Both the position numbers and the translations under genes were made by a program. Source: a virus. Taken from it: a stretch of DNA of 64,000 nt. Location: positions 1 through 64,000 of the IMG/VR virus record IMGVR_UViG_3300009168_000008; one strand, 5' to 3'. Shown in pieces: positions 55,009-63,863 of the stretch. Position 1 is the first letter of the stretch. Each line of letters opens with the position of its first letter. The notes under the pieces were generated by a model, which ran no database searches, was not told the DNA's origin, and saw only the letters and a program-made list of their open reading frames with translations.

Positions 55009-56682
55009 TCAGGGCGTTGCCGTTGCCGGGGGCCAGACGCAGCCGACGAGGTCGGCGGCGGCGGAGCGGCCCGAGGCGCAGACCGGAATCTCCACGGCGC
55101 ACGTGTGCGTGCAGCGCTGCACGGCGAGGATGCCCTCCTCGATGAAGAGCGCCGTGTTGATGTTCTTCTCGAGCGAGGTCGAGTCGTAGACGGCATCGAC
55201 GTTGATGACGTCGATCGAGCCCTTGACCCACGTGCCGGCCGGGTACATCAGCACCTTCACCGGGTCCGGGAAGGTCACGATGCAGGCGTCGACGTCATCG
55301 ACCACCGGGTCCTGGAAGTCGAACACCCACTGCACGCTCATGTTGCGGGCGGTGAACCAGGCATCGACGGCGGCGTCGCTCACGTCGGGCGGGAACTGGC
55401 GCATGCCCCAGTCGGCCTTGATGAACTGCTTCAGCCACCACGGGGCGATGACCTCGATGGTGTGGCTCTCGGCCATGCGGTAGCGGTAGCGCATGCCGGT
55501 GGCGGCGAAGGAGAGCGCCTCCATCGAGTGGCTGATCGACTCCATGTCGGCCGCTGCGCTCGCCGTCCCGGCGGCCAGCTCGATGGTGTTGATGATGTAG
55601 GCGTTGACCTTGTGCTGCTGGGCGACCAGCGCGCCCTCCATGTACCGGCGCACGAGCTCGGGGTAGGTCGCCTGGGTGACCAGGGGGGCCTTCACGCAGA
55701 GCCCGATGAGGTCGGCGCGGATTTCCTCGAACGGCGGGCAGTCGACGATGCAGCAGGTCTTCTCGGCGGTGCCGGCGATGACCTCGGACTCGGTGAACGA
55801 GAACCCGCGGTTGGCGTAGATGTCGCCGAAGTCGGGGCCCTGGGTCCAGCGGATGCCGCCGCGGGGGATGCTGATCTCGGGGATGTCGAGGATGCCCTGG
55901 ACCGTCTCGTACTGGCAGAGGTCGTAGAGCGTCTCGGACGGGGAACACCACCCCCCGGCGGCCACGAGAGAACCGCCGGGGAGACGGCGCTCGTCACCCG
56001 CTCGCCACACCACGTCGTAGTCGCTGATCTCGCCGCCGGTGGCGACGAGGTTGCCGAAGCCCTCCTTGCGGATCATCGCCGCGCCGTAGCGGTGACGGAC
56101 ACCGGACTCGCCGCCGATGTGCGTGGTCGGCAGGTTGCGCATCCGGGCGATCACGGCGGCACAGGCCGCGGAGAGGCCGTCGAGCGGAGCCCCGGTTGGG
56201 ATACCGGGGACGTCCGCGGCGGCGGTGAGTGCTGCCACAGCTGACCGCTGGCGGGGAAGGGCCGGGGGCTGGCTGTTGGCGGCGGCTCGGCGCGCCGGGG
56301 ACTGACGGCCGCTCGCGGCGACCGGCTCTGGCGCGAGCACCTCATCAGGCGTCACGACTTCCTCACCTTCTGGGGTTGCGGGAGCGTCGCCTTCTCCGCC
56401 CTCGGGGGGCGTCTCGGGCTCCGGCTCGGGAGCGGGCTCTTCCGGGGTCGATGCCTGGATCAGCGCCTCGGCCCGGGCGGCGTTGGCGACCGAGGTCTCC
56501 ACGGCGCGCTGGGCGTCACGGGCGGTGTTGATCAGGCCGACGATCCGCTCACCCTCGGCGAGGGTCGCCTCGTCCGACTCGGCGGTCACCCCCAGGGCAC
56601 GCAGGGCGTCGAGGCCACCGTCGATCTGGGCTTGCAGTTCCTGAGCCGACAGGTCGGCAAGGTTCTCTGGCAGTTCGAACAT
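55009..56682 (-). CDS. Major capsid protein with fused scaffold region
   Basis: A 557-residue protein. The N-terminal 110 residues are coiled-coil-like (ELQAQIDGGLDALRALGVTA), followed by a Pro/Glu-rich hinge. This looks like a delta/scaffold domain removed during maturation. The rest has HK97-type features: a GGWCSPSETLYDL loop near the start of the mature part, FSFTESEVIAGTAEKTC, and HTIEVIAPWWLKQFIKADWG in the P-domain region. ATG 56682 is the internal start fitting the scaffold. Confidence 0.85.
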   Translation of the reverse strand: MFELPENLADLSAQELQAQIDGGLDALRALGVTAESDEATLAEGERIVGLINTARDAQRAVETSVANAARAEALIQASTPEEPAPEPEPETPPEGGEGDAPATPEGEEVVTPDEVLAPEPVAASGRQSPARRAAANSQPPALPRQRSAVAALTAAADVPGIPTGAPLDGLSAACAAVIARMRNLPTTHIGGESGVRHRYGAAMIRKEGFGNLVATGGEISDYDVVWRAGDERRLPGGSLVAAGGWCSPSETLYDLCQYETVQGILDIPEISIPRGGIRWTQGPDFGDIYANRGFSFTESEVIAGTAEKTCCIVDCPPFEEIRADLIGLCVKAPLVTQATYPELVRRYMEGALVAQQHKVNAYIINTIELAAGTASAAADMESISHSMEALSFAATGMRYRYRMAESHTIEVIAPWWLKQFIKADWGMRQFPPDVSDAAVDAWFTARNMSVQWVFDFQDPVVDDVDACIVTFPDPVKVLMYPAGTWVKGSIDVINVDAVYDSTSLEKNINTALFIEEGILAVQRCTHTCAVEIPVCASGRSAAADLVGCVWPPATATP

Positions 56683-57017
56683 CACGGCCTCCGGCGACTC
56701 GATGTAGGACAGGGATGGAAGGGCCCACCACCACACCGCTATGCGGCGTACGTCCCGGGAGCTGCGCTCTGACCGGACGGGTCGGCTACGGGGGGCAAGG
56801 TACACCCCCGGTGTCACGTTGTCGAGGATGCCGCCGTGCCCACGCTCCACGATCCCCCGGCGCTGGTGGGCCTAGCGCGTGTCCCGGGTATTCATCCGAG
56901 TGTCACCGGCGACATCCACTCCTGGAACCGAGAGGTCGTCTCGGAGCCGGTTTGCGCCTCTCGTTCTACACCCGGGGTGTCATAGGGAGGCGAGCTCCCC
57001 GATCCTCGCGGGAAATC
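56683..57017. promoter_or_regulatory. Capsid upstream region with repeated GTGTCA / ACACC-GGTGT motifs
   Basis: A non-coding gap of 335 bases. GTGTCA (TGACAC on minus) occurs at 56811-56816, 56900-56905 and 56977-56982. Inverted repeats ACACCCgGGGTGT (56968-56980) and ACACCcccGGTGT (56802-56814) surround two of them. TAGAAC and TAGGCC on minus could be -10 boxes. It probably holds the late promoter(s) for the capsid operon and their control sites. Confidence 0.5.
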
Positions 57018-57158
57018 TCAGACCTTCACCGGCTGGTACTTGCCGCCCTCGCGGCGGATGATCGCCATCGCCGCCACGAGCGAGTCGACCGTCTCCGTTC
57101 GCCCCTCGCGGGTCGTGACGATGTACTTCTTGCGACCGCCGCCGCAGTTGCAGCCCAT
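57018..57158 (-). CDS. Small conserved basic protein
   Basis: A 46-residue protein: MGCNCGGGRKKYIVTTREGR then a helix (DSLVAAMAIIRREGG) and YQPVKV. A short MGCNCGG...KK protein occurs near capsid genes of many actinophages as far as I recall. TGATG overlap with the Ig-domain gene. Confidence 0.7.
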   Translation of the reverse strand: MGCNCGGGRKKYIVTTREGRTETVDSLVAAMAIIRREGGKYQPVKV

Positions 57159-57571
57159 CAGCTGACCGTGAAGGCCTTGGCCGTCGAGGTGCCGCCGTCG
57201 GGGTTGCGCACGGTGAACTGCTTGGCCCCGGCGCTCGTCGCGTCGTAGCTCGTCGTCAGCGACGTCGGCGAGACGAAGGTCGTCGTGGCGTCCACGCCGT
57301 CGATGCGGATCTTGGCCCCGGAGACGAAGCCGCTGCCGGTGGCGGTGACGGTGACCGCGGCGTCGGCGACGAGGGCGGTGGCCGGGCTGATCGAGGTCAG
57401 CGTTGGCGGGGTGACGGGGGGCGGTCCGCCGCCGGTCGACGGGGTGTCGGCCATGCCGCCGTTCTCGCGCTCCGCCCAGTCATGGGTGCCGCGGTCGTGC
57501 GACGAGACGAGCGTGGTCGTGGTGCGACCGGTCGCCGGGTCGAAGTCGGTGATGTTGGTCTGGTCGGGCAT
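57158..57571 (-). CDS. IPT/TIG Ig-like head decoration protein
   Basis: A 137-residue protein. The C-terminal domain PPTLTSISPATALVADAAVT ... FTVRNPDGGTSTAK is a TIG/IPT immunoglobulin-like fold, used by phages for capsid decoration and weak binding to surfaces. The N-terminus is polar and flexible. Confidence 0.75.
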   Translation of the reverse strand: MPDQTNITDFDPATGRTTTTLVSSHDRGTHDWAERENGGMADTPSTGGGPPPVTPPTLTSISPATALVADAAVTVTATGSGFVSGAKIRIDGVDATTTFVSPTSLTTSYDATSAGAKQFTVRNPDGGTSTAKAFTVS

Positions 57572-57595
57572 GGGCCTCCAACGTACTCTCGCTCC

Positions 57596-58276
57596 ATGGC
57601 CCGGCCGGTGTTGCTCGACCTGTTCTGTGGGGCGGGCGGCGCGGCGATGGGCTACGCCCGCTCCGGGTTCCGGGTGATCGGCGTGGACCGCGACCACCAG
57701 CCGCACTACCCCTTCGAGTTCCGCCGGGGCAACGCGCTGTGCCCGCCGATCGGTCTGCGCAACGTCGACGCCATCCACGCCAGCCCGCCGTGCCAGGCGT
57801 ACTCCATCGCCAACTACATCCACGGCAACGCCCACGCCGATCTCGTCGGGGCGACGCGCGAGCTCCTCGAGGCCAGCGGGCTCCCGTACATCATCGAGAA
57901 CGTGCCCGGCGCGCCGCTGAACGACCCGGTGCTGGTGTGCGGGCGGGCGCTCGGGCTCGGCGTCAAGCGCCACCGGCTGTTCGAGTCGAACGTGGCGCTC
58001 GTCGGCACGGAGTGTCCCCCCGGCCACCCCGGCCACTGGGTCAGCGTCTACGGCAACTCGACGATGACGCGGGGCGGGATCGTCGGGCGGGCGAGCAACG
58101 GGTCACCGCGCATCGCCCGCGCCCACGTCGGGGCGACGCTCGGCAGACGGGCGATGGGGATCGACTGGATGTCGCGCTACGAGCTGTCCCAGGCGATCCC
58201 GCCCGCCTACACGCAGTGGCTCGGGGGTCAGCTGCTGGCGGCGGTGAGCGCCTCGACGCGCAGCTCGGTCACCTGA
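57596..58276 (+). CDS. DNA cytosine-C5 methyltransferase
   Basis: A 226-residue protein. Motif I DLFCGAGG (8-15), acidic GVDRD (29-33), catalytic PPC (64-66, Cys66), ENV (101-103) and KRHR near 124-127 are in the canonical order; it is short, with a compact target-recognition region. It transfers methyl from SAM to cytosine C5 and would supply substrate for the TET enzyme. It is the only plus-strand gene inside the late module. ATG 57596 has TACTCT six bases upstream and no Shine-Dalgarno, so it is probably leaderless with its own promoter. Its 3' end overlaps the protease gene by 49 bases. Confidence 0.9.
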   Translation: MARPVLLDLFCGAGGAAMGYARSGFRVIGVDRDHQPHYPFEFRRGNALCPPIGLRNVDAIHASPPCQAYSIANYIHGNAHADLVGATRELLEASGLPYIIENVPGAPLNDPVLVCGRALGLGVKRHRLFESNVALVGTECPPGHPGHWVSVYGNSTMTRGGIVGRASNGSPRIARAHVGATLGRRAMGIDWMSRYELSQAIPPAYTQWLGGQLLAAVSASTRSSVT

Positions 58277-60183
58277 GCGACGAGCTCGGCGGCGCGCACC
58301 CGGCGGGCCTTCTCCGCTTCGCGCTCGTCCAGCGCGGCGAGCACGGCGATCGCCACGCGGTCGGGGTCGATCCCGGCGTCGATGGTGACGATCCCGGCGG
58401 CGACGAGCGACAGCTCGACACCGGCCGACGCCGCCATCTCCATGCGCGGGATCGGGAAGCCGGGCACGTTCACGGCGAGGGCGGCGACGAGTTCGAGGTT
58501 GCCGCCGATCCGCCGCCAGTCGCCGGAGATCGAGCCGGTCGCCTGGAGCACGTACATCTGCTGCTCGGACACCCCGGGACGCATCGCCCCGGCGACCCAG
58601 ATGCCGATGTCGTCCTCGCCGGCGGCCACGTCGGCCACGCCCGTGCCGGTGTCGTCGTAGTGGGCCACGGCCGCTGCCGCGGCGGCGTCGCGCCCGGCGT
58701 GCCCCGTCTCCATCGTGATCTGCCCGACGGGGACGCGGCTTCCGTCGGCGGTCTCGACCTCGCCGGTTCGGAAGTAGGCGTAGTCGGTCTTGCTCTTGGG
58801 CGGGGTGACGCACTCGCCGCTGATCCCGACGTGGCACGTGTCCCACGTCGCCAGGTGCCCGACGACTCGGCCGTCGCGGGCGATGGTCAGCGGCGTGGCG
58901 GCGGTGAGGCCGGGGTTGGCGAACCACTCGGTCGGTGGGTTGAGCATGTGACTGTCCTCCAGGGGGACGGCGAAGGCGGCGTCGATCAAGGCTTGCATCT
59001 CGGGGGTGGTCTCGTCGGCGATCCCGGCGGCGACGAGCTCGGCCATGCCGTCGGCGAGCCGGCGGTGGTGCTTCGACTCCGGGTTCCAGTAGCCGAGCGC
59101 CTCCTTGTGCATGTTCTGGCACGTGCCCCAGGCGTACGGCCCGACGTACTTGGCCATGTGCTTGTGGCAGCGGGTCAGGTCGCCGGGGGTGCCCCAACGG
59201 ATCTTCGCCGCACCCGGTCCGCGCTCCCAGTAGTTCCGGAGGCGCTGGGTGTCCTTCGGATTCGTCAGCCAGCCGGGGCCGTCGTGGGTGCCGGGGGCGG
59301 CGACGATCACCTCGTCGTCCACTTCCTCGGCCGAGGCCGTCCACGAGTCCGGGATGAGCTCGGCGTGTCCGAGGGCGCGGGCGCGCTTGCGGATGTGGCG
59401 CTTGGCCGCCGCCGGGTCCTTGGCCCGTCCGATCGCCTGGATGGCGTTGTGCAGGTCCTCGAGGTTGGCGATGGGGAAGCTGCCGTCGGGCATGGCGTGG
59501 CCCTTGTCGGCGAGGCGCTTGCGCTGATCGGTGTCGAAGGCGCGGGCGAGCAGCGGCTCGTGGGGCTGGGTGAGCACGGGGTCGCTCGTCGTGTTGAACT
59601 CGATGGCGTTGGTGGTCAGGGGGGGCGGAGTGTGGTTGTGGCTGATCGAGTGCGTGTGCATCGGGTTGGGCATCTCGCCTCCGTCCGCGGTGAGGCCGAG
59701 GTCGAGGTGGCATCGGCAGTTGATCCAGATGTCCGGCGGGCCGACCGGCTCGCCCGGGTAGTGCAGGCTGTAGCCGCCGACGTTGAAGGTCTGCCCGGCC
59801 GCCACGGTCACGCCGTGCATCGGGATGTGGTGGTCGCGGACGCGGTCGTCGAGCATCGTGATCCACGTCTTGGCGGCCTTGGGGGCGGAGTAGTACCGCG
59901 CCGCGTTGGCAGCGGCGATCCCGCAGATGTCACTGATCCGGTCGATCTGTGCGTCCGTGCCGTCGGGGTTGGTCTGGCCCATCGCCCCGTTGATCTGGTT
60001 GAGGAAGTCGATGGACGCCTGGTCGACGCCCTTGGGGTCGCCGGGCACCTCGTCGTAGGCGAGCCGGAAGATCGTGTCGGCGGCGGCGCGCAGCATCGTC
60101 ATCCGCATCGACTGGTCCGGTTCGGCGAGCGCCGCGGCGATGTCGTCGCGGATCATCTCGGAGAGCTCGGCGGCGGTGGTCAT
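58228..60183 (-). CDS. MuF-like head morphogenesis / capsid maturation protease fusion
   Basis: A 651-residue protein. Residues about 60-180 are MuF/SPP1 gp7-like (TWITMLDDRVRDHHIPMHGV ... INCRC). The middle has a DUF6582-type helical segment (LADKGHAMPDGSFPIANLED). The C-terminal third (HLATWDTCHVGISGECVTPP ... ISGDWRRIGGNLELV) is the actinophage capsid-maturation-protease type that removes the scaffold. ATG 60183 overlaps the portal stop. Fusion of the two activities is known in this group. Confidence 0.8.
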   Translation of the reverse strand: MTTAAELSEMIRDDIAAALAEPDQSMRMTMLRAAADTIFRLAYDEVPGDPKGVDQASIDFLNQINGAMGQTNPDGTDAQIDRISDICGIAAANAARYYSAPKAAKTWITMLDDRVRDHHIPMHGVTVAAGQTFNVGGYSLHYPGEPVGPPDIWINCRCHLDLGLTADGGEMPNPMHTHSISHNHTPPPLTTNAIEFNTTSDPVLTQPHEPLLARAFDTDQRKRLADKGHAMPDGSFPIANLEDLHNAIQAIGRAKDPAAAKRHIRKRARALGHAELIPDSWTASAEEVDDEVIVAAPGTHDGPGWLTNPKDTQRLRNYWERGPGAAKIRWGTPGDLTRCHKHMAKYVGPYAWGTCQNMHKEALGYWNPESKHHRRLADGMAELVAAGIADETTPEMQALIDAAFAVPLEDSHMLNPPTEWFANPGLTAATPLTIARDGRVVGHLATWDTCHVGISGECVTPPKSKTDYAYFRTGEVETADGSRVPVGQITMETGHAGRDAAAAAAVAHYDDTGTGVADVAAGEDDIGIWVAGAMRPGVSEQQMYVLQATGSISGDWRRIGGNLELVAALAVNVPGFPIPRMEMAASAGVELSLVAAGIVTIDAGIDPDRVAIAVLAALDEREAEKARRVRAAELVAQVTELRVEALTAASS

Positions 60184-61991
60184 GCCGGCTCCAGCGCGAT
60201 CGTCTCGGGGCACGACGCCAGGAGCGTCCCGAGAACGACCGCCGAGTGGGCCCGCTGTGACCCGAGCAGCCCGCGCACGTAGAAGTCGAGCGTCGAGATG
60301 ACCGTCGGGGGGTCGTCGGTGTACGGCTGCAACACGTCGTACGCGCAGTCCCACGCCCCGGCGAGCAGCTTGTCCGGGTCACCGGCGAGCGAGCGGTACA
60401 CGTCGGTCGCCTGCATCGCCGAGGTGTCGGTGCGCGGGTGGGCGTTGCGGAGCCGGTTGCCCGCCCGCTCCAAGGCCCGGTACACGAGCACGTCACACGT
60501 CGCCGCCAGCCCGGGGCCGCCGCGGTCGATGGCGCGCTGGGTCCGGGCGATCCGCGCCTCGGCGTCGGCGCGGGTCGGAATCTCGCGGCTCGGCAGGTCG
60601 GGGTTGGTATCGGTGCGCATGTCGTCGGGGGGCGGGCGGTTCTCCTTCGACGTCATCGCCGGCATCTGGAGGTCGGCCCCGAGCAGGCGCAGCGCGGCGT
60701 CGGTCTGCTCCGGGGAGGTCGAGCCGGTGGCGATCTTGCGCAGCAGCCAGCGGACGAACTCCTCGGCCGGGGGCGTGTCCTCGGGTTGGAACCCCGTCTC
60801 GCGGCGCAGCGCCAGGCCGCTGAGCTCGCCGCGGTCGTACAGCTCGATCGCCTCTTGCGAGCGGTTGGGGCGCAAGCGGATGGACGACGTGTCGGCGAGG
60901 CAGAAGAAGTTCTCGGGGTCGGGGACCAAGCCCTCGATCGCCGGGCGGAGGTAGGCCGTGGTCGTTGCATAGGAAACGACGCTGAGCCTCGGCTCGAGGT
61001 GTGCCTTGACCGCCGACTCCTCGCTCAGCCATGCGTTCCAGTGGTTGGCGTCGGAAATGCCCAGCAGGACTTCCGGGGGCACGTCCCATCCGAGGGCGAG
61101 GCGCTTGATCGCCGCGTCGCGCATCTCGATCACGGCCTTGTCGAGCTCGGTCCAGAACTTGATGTGCTCGTTCTTGCCCAAGCTCTCCGTCGGGACCATC
61201 GCCACGATCGGGACGATCGCGGACGGGTCGGAGCGGTCGGCGATCGGCGTCATCATCGACTCGCCGAGTAGGGCCATGAAGATCTGCGCCTGGGACGCTT
61301 GCGGGTCCATCCCGGGGGGGACCGGGAACTGCACCTCGTTGGAGAGGAACAGGATTCCCGCGCCGGCCAGGCGCGACGTGATCTGGGCGGTGATGTGGGC
61401 GTCGTACGACACCACCTGGGCCAGCGTCGACAGCGTGGAGCGGACGGGGCTGTCGGGGCGGGTCGGGTCACGCGGAGGGGGGGTCCAGATGCGGATGACG
61501 AGGTCCTGCGTCGGGTCCATCGGCGTGCGCCCGCCGTCGGTGCCGAAGTCGGCCGTGATCTTGGGGGCGACCTTGCCCGGCTGCTGGGTGACCTTCCCGG
61601 CGGCGAGCACGTTCCAGATGTCGCCCTTGGCGCGGTTGGTGACGTAGCACTCGCCGGCCACGGTGAGGTGGACGCCGACGTTCTGGAGCATCTCCGACTG
61701 GCCCTGGGGGCCTCCGTAGAACTCCTCCATCGCTTCCGCCGCCGGTCCGTTGGCGAGCGGAATGAGCATCCGGCCTTCCAGATGTGCCGCCGTGAGGCGG
61801 GCGCGGCTCATCACGTTGCCGGTCCAGTTGGCGACCTGGCGCAGCTCGCCGACGGTGTCGTGGTAGTTCCAGGCCGTCGACTGCCACTCCTCGGAGCGCC
61901 CCGCTTGGTTGCGGGAGGCGGTCGGCAAGCGGACCGCCGAAGCGAGGAATCCGGTCGGGGCCTCGGGCTCTTTCGTGCGCGGCCGTGCCAT
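60180..61991 (-). CDS. Portal protein
   Basis: A 603-residue protein forming the dodecameric gateway for DNA. EEWQSTAWNYHDTVGELRQV and NWTGNVMSRARLTAAHLEGR at the N-terminus, PPEVLLGISDANHWNAWLSE in the crown/stem part and ELSGLALRRETGFQPEDTPP near the C-terminus match actinophage portals. The position beside MuF/protease fits. Confidence 0.9.
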   Translation of the reverse strand: MARPRTKEPEAPTGFLASAVRLPTASRNQAGRSEEWQSTAWNYHDTVGELRQVANWTGNVMSRARLTAAHLEGRMLIPLANGPAAEAMEEFYGGPQGQSEMLQNVGVHLTVAGECYVTNRAKGDIWNVLAAGKVTQQPGKVAPKITADFGTDGGRTPMDPTQDLVIRIWTPPPRDPTRPDSPVRSTLSTLAQVVSYDAHITAQITSRLAGAGILFLSNEVQFPVPPGMDPQASQAQIFMALLGESMMTPIADRSDPSAIVPIVAMVPTESLGKNEHIKFWTELDKAVIEMRDAAIKRLALGWDVPPEVLLGISDANHWNAWLSEESAVKAHLEPRLSVVSYATTTAYLRPAIEGLVPDPENFFCLADTSSIRLRPNRSQEAIELYDRGELSGLALRRETGFQPEDTPPAEEFVRWLLRKIATGSTSPEQTDAALRLLGADLQMPAMTSKENRPPPDDMRTDTNPDLPSREIPTRADAEARIARTQRAIDRGGPGLAATCDVLVYRALERAGNRLRNAHPRTDTSAMQATDVYRSLAGDPDKLLAGAWDCAYDVLQPYTDDPPTVISTLDFYVRGLLGSQRAHSAVVLGTLLASCPETIALEPA

Positions 61992-62010
61992 CGCCGCGAG
62001 AGGTTACGCC

Positions 62011-62349
62011 CTAGCGCTGGTCGGGCGGGATATCCCTCATGCTGATGTAGGCGGCGAGCCACGAGACGGCGGCCCAGCCGTTGACGATCCACCAGGCCCA
62101 ATTGTTGACCGTCCAGGTCGGGAATCGCCACATGAGGGCGAACCAGGCGACCGCCGGGAGCGACACGTACGGCGCAACGCACCACGGGCACTCGATCAGC
62201 GGCAGCCACTCGTCGCTGGCCTTGCGGGCGTACAGACGGCGCGCCTTCTCCATCGGCGGCCATGCGTCATCGACCACGAGACGCACGACCCGCGTCACCG
62301 CCAACACGCCGACGATGATCGCCAGGACGAGGACGAACTCGCGGCTCAT
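62011..62349 (-). CDS. DUF1360-like membrane protein
   Basis: A 112-residue protein with an N-terminal helix (VLVLAIIVGVLAVTRVVRLV), a middle ECPWC motif and two more hydrophobic stretches. RLVVDDAWPPMEKARR plus CPWC is the DUF1360 pattern, frequent between terminase and portal in actinophages. Function unknown. Confidence 0.75.
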   Translation of the reverse strand: MSREFVLVLAIIVGVLAVTRVVRLVVDDAWPPMEKARRLYARKASDEWLPLIECPWCVAPYVSLPAVAWFALMWRFPTWTVNNWAWWIVNGWAAVSWLAAYISMRDIPPDQR

Positions 62350-62552
62350 GCGTGCTCGGCGTTCCACTCGGCCAAGCGGTCCTCGGGGACGTAGACCTCG
62401 GCCGGGCGGTCGCCGTTCCACTCGACGCTCCCCGTGGCGACCAAGGTCACGGTCGGCCCCGGGAAGCGGCAGTAGGCGAGCGGGCGGGCCTCGAACTCGC
62501 GCCACTGTCCTTCGAGCGCCGGGTCGCCGGTGAGGCGGAGGACGGCGATCAC
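62346..62552 (-). CDS. Hypothetical protein
   Basis: A 68-residue beta-rich protein (PTVTLVATGSVEWNGDRPAE). GTG start in GTGA overlap. Unknown. Confidence 0.65.
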   Translation of the reverse strand: MIAVLRLTGDPALEGQWREFEARPLAYCRFPGPTVTLVATGSVEWNGDRPAEVYVPEDRLAEWNAEHA

Positions 62553-62737
62553 TGCGTCAGCTCGGGGGGTAACTGGTCGCTGGCGGCGCGCAACTTGGCG
62601 ATCTCGGCATCGGTGATCTGGCGGTGGACGCCCTTGGTCGGCACGAACGGCGGGCCGTCGGCGACCTCTTCCTCGCAGAACGCGCAGAGGATCGTGCCGT
62701 CCTCCAAGCGGACCTGGAGCATGTGCTTGCACGTCAT
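62549..62737 (-). CDS. Small zinc-binding-type protein
   Basis: A 62-residue protein with MTCKHMLQVRLEDGTILCAF, i.e. CxH...CxxC, followed by a short helix. Unknown role; start overlaps the glycosyltransferase stop. Confidence 0.65.
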   Translation of the reverse strand: MTCKHMLQVRLEDGTILCAFCEEEVADGPPFVPTKGVHRQITDAEIAKLRAASDQLPPELTQ

Positions 62738-63657
62738 GCCGCAGCGACGATCTCGTCGCCGAGGGCGTCGAAGCTCTCGCCCCACGCGCTCTGCTCCGTG
62801 GTGTAGAGCGTCTGGTCGGTGCACAGCCCGCCGAAGGCGTAGGCCATCGAGGCCTCGACCACGTCGCCCCGCGTGAGGTAGAACCTCGCCAGGTCGACCC
62901 ACGGCTCGCGGCGCTGTGAGCTCTCGCCGATCGCCGCCCACAACCACCGCTCCGGCTCGTAGTCGATCGCGGCCAGGATGCGCAGAGCCTCGGCCCGCTC
63001 CGCGCTCCATCCGTTGGGCAAGGAGAGGAAGTAGGTCATCGCCGCCCGGCAGCGGTCCCAGTGCCCCGCGTACCAACACTCGCGCCCGTAGTAGAAGGCC
63101 ATCCGGTGGTCGTTGGGGTACTCGATCGTCGCCTCGCGCAAGGCGTCGAGGTTGCGGTCGTGGTGGGGCCGGCGCTCCTTCGGGTGGTGGTGAATCTGGA
63201 TCACCGTCGGGACCACGGGGCCGACCTCGCCGACCAGGACCTCGTGCGTCGGATACTTCCAACGGTGGCCCGCTCTCCGGTGGATGTCGTCGCGGGTATG
63301 GCTCAGCCACCCGTTGCCGTGGTTGATCACGGTCACCCGATACCGACTGGCGGCGGGGTGGTAGCAGCTCTCCAATTGCTCGCGCCATCCCTCGCCGAGA
63401 CGCTCGTCGGCGTCGAGCCGCACGTACACGTCGGCGGCGGGGGCCAGGGCCAGCGCGGCGTTGCGGGCGTCGTCGAAGCGGAAGGGGTCGAAGAAGGCCT
63501 TGGCGTGTTCGATGGAGAGGCCGTGGAGCATGTCGTGGGTCTGATCGGTGCTCCCCGTGTCGAGCACGAAACAGGCGTCAGCCGCCGCCGTGGTCTCGGC
63601 CCAGTCGCTGACGTTGTGCTCCTCGTCGCGCATGATGGCGTAGACGCAGACCTTCAC
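62734..63657 (-). CDS. Family 2 glycosyltransferase
   Basis: A 307-residue protein. The GT2 core has VLDTGSTDQTHDML (31-44), FDDARNAAL and the metal-binding YVRLDADERLGEGW (78-91). The C-terminal half is helical with TPR-like spacing. Between terL and portal, such enzymes may glycosylate capsid or tail proteins, or modified DNA bases. It belongs to a different family from the 20064 glycosyltransferase. Confidence 0.8.
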   Translation of the reverse strand: MKVCVYAIMRDEEHNVSDWAETTAAADACFVLDTGSTDQTHDMLHGLSIEHAKAFFDPFRFDDARNAALALAPAADVYVRLDADERLGEGWREQLESCYHPAASRYRVTVINHGNGWLSHTRDDIHRRAGHRWKYPTHEVLVGEVGPVVPTVIQIHHHPKERRPHHDRNLDALREATIEYPNDHRMAFYYGRECWYAGHWDRCRAAMTYFLSLPNGWSAERAEALRILAAIDYEPERWLWAAIGESSQRREPWVDLARFYLTRGDVVEASMAYAFGGLCTDQTLYTTEQSAWGESFDALGDEIVAAA

Positions 63658-63863
63658 AGGAACCTCACCAGCGTCAGCCCGTCGTGGCCGTGGACGTGCT
63701 CGACAGATGCGATGCCGCCGTCGTGCCAGACGACACTCGTCGGGTACTTGCCGACCCATCGGAGGCAGACCGTGCCGTCGGTGAACTCGACGCCCTCGGC
63801 GACGATCCCGTCCCCGGAGACGCCGGTCACGTCGACCGAGCGGTCGAGCACGAACATCCTCAT
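63654..63863 (-). CDS. Small conserved protein after terminase
   Basis: A 69-residue beta-rich protein (GIVAEGVEFTDGTVCLRWVG ... VHGHDGLTLVRFL). A recurrent actinophage protein type in this position; function unknown. Overlaps terL stop by ATGA. Confidence 0.7.
   Translation of the reverse strand: MRMFVLDRSVDVTGVSGDGIVAEGVEFTDGTVCLRWVGKYPTSVVWHDGGIASVEHVHGHDGLTLVRFL

Noticed and set aside
57739-60282. 847-codon plus-strand open frame opposite the protease gene
   Set aside because: Shadow of the MuF/protease coding strand; no start signal and no domain.
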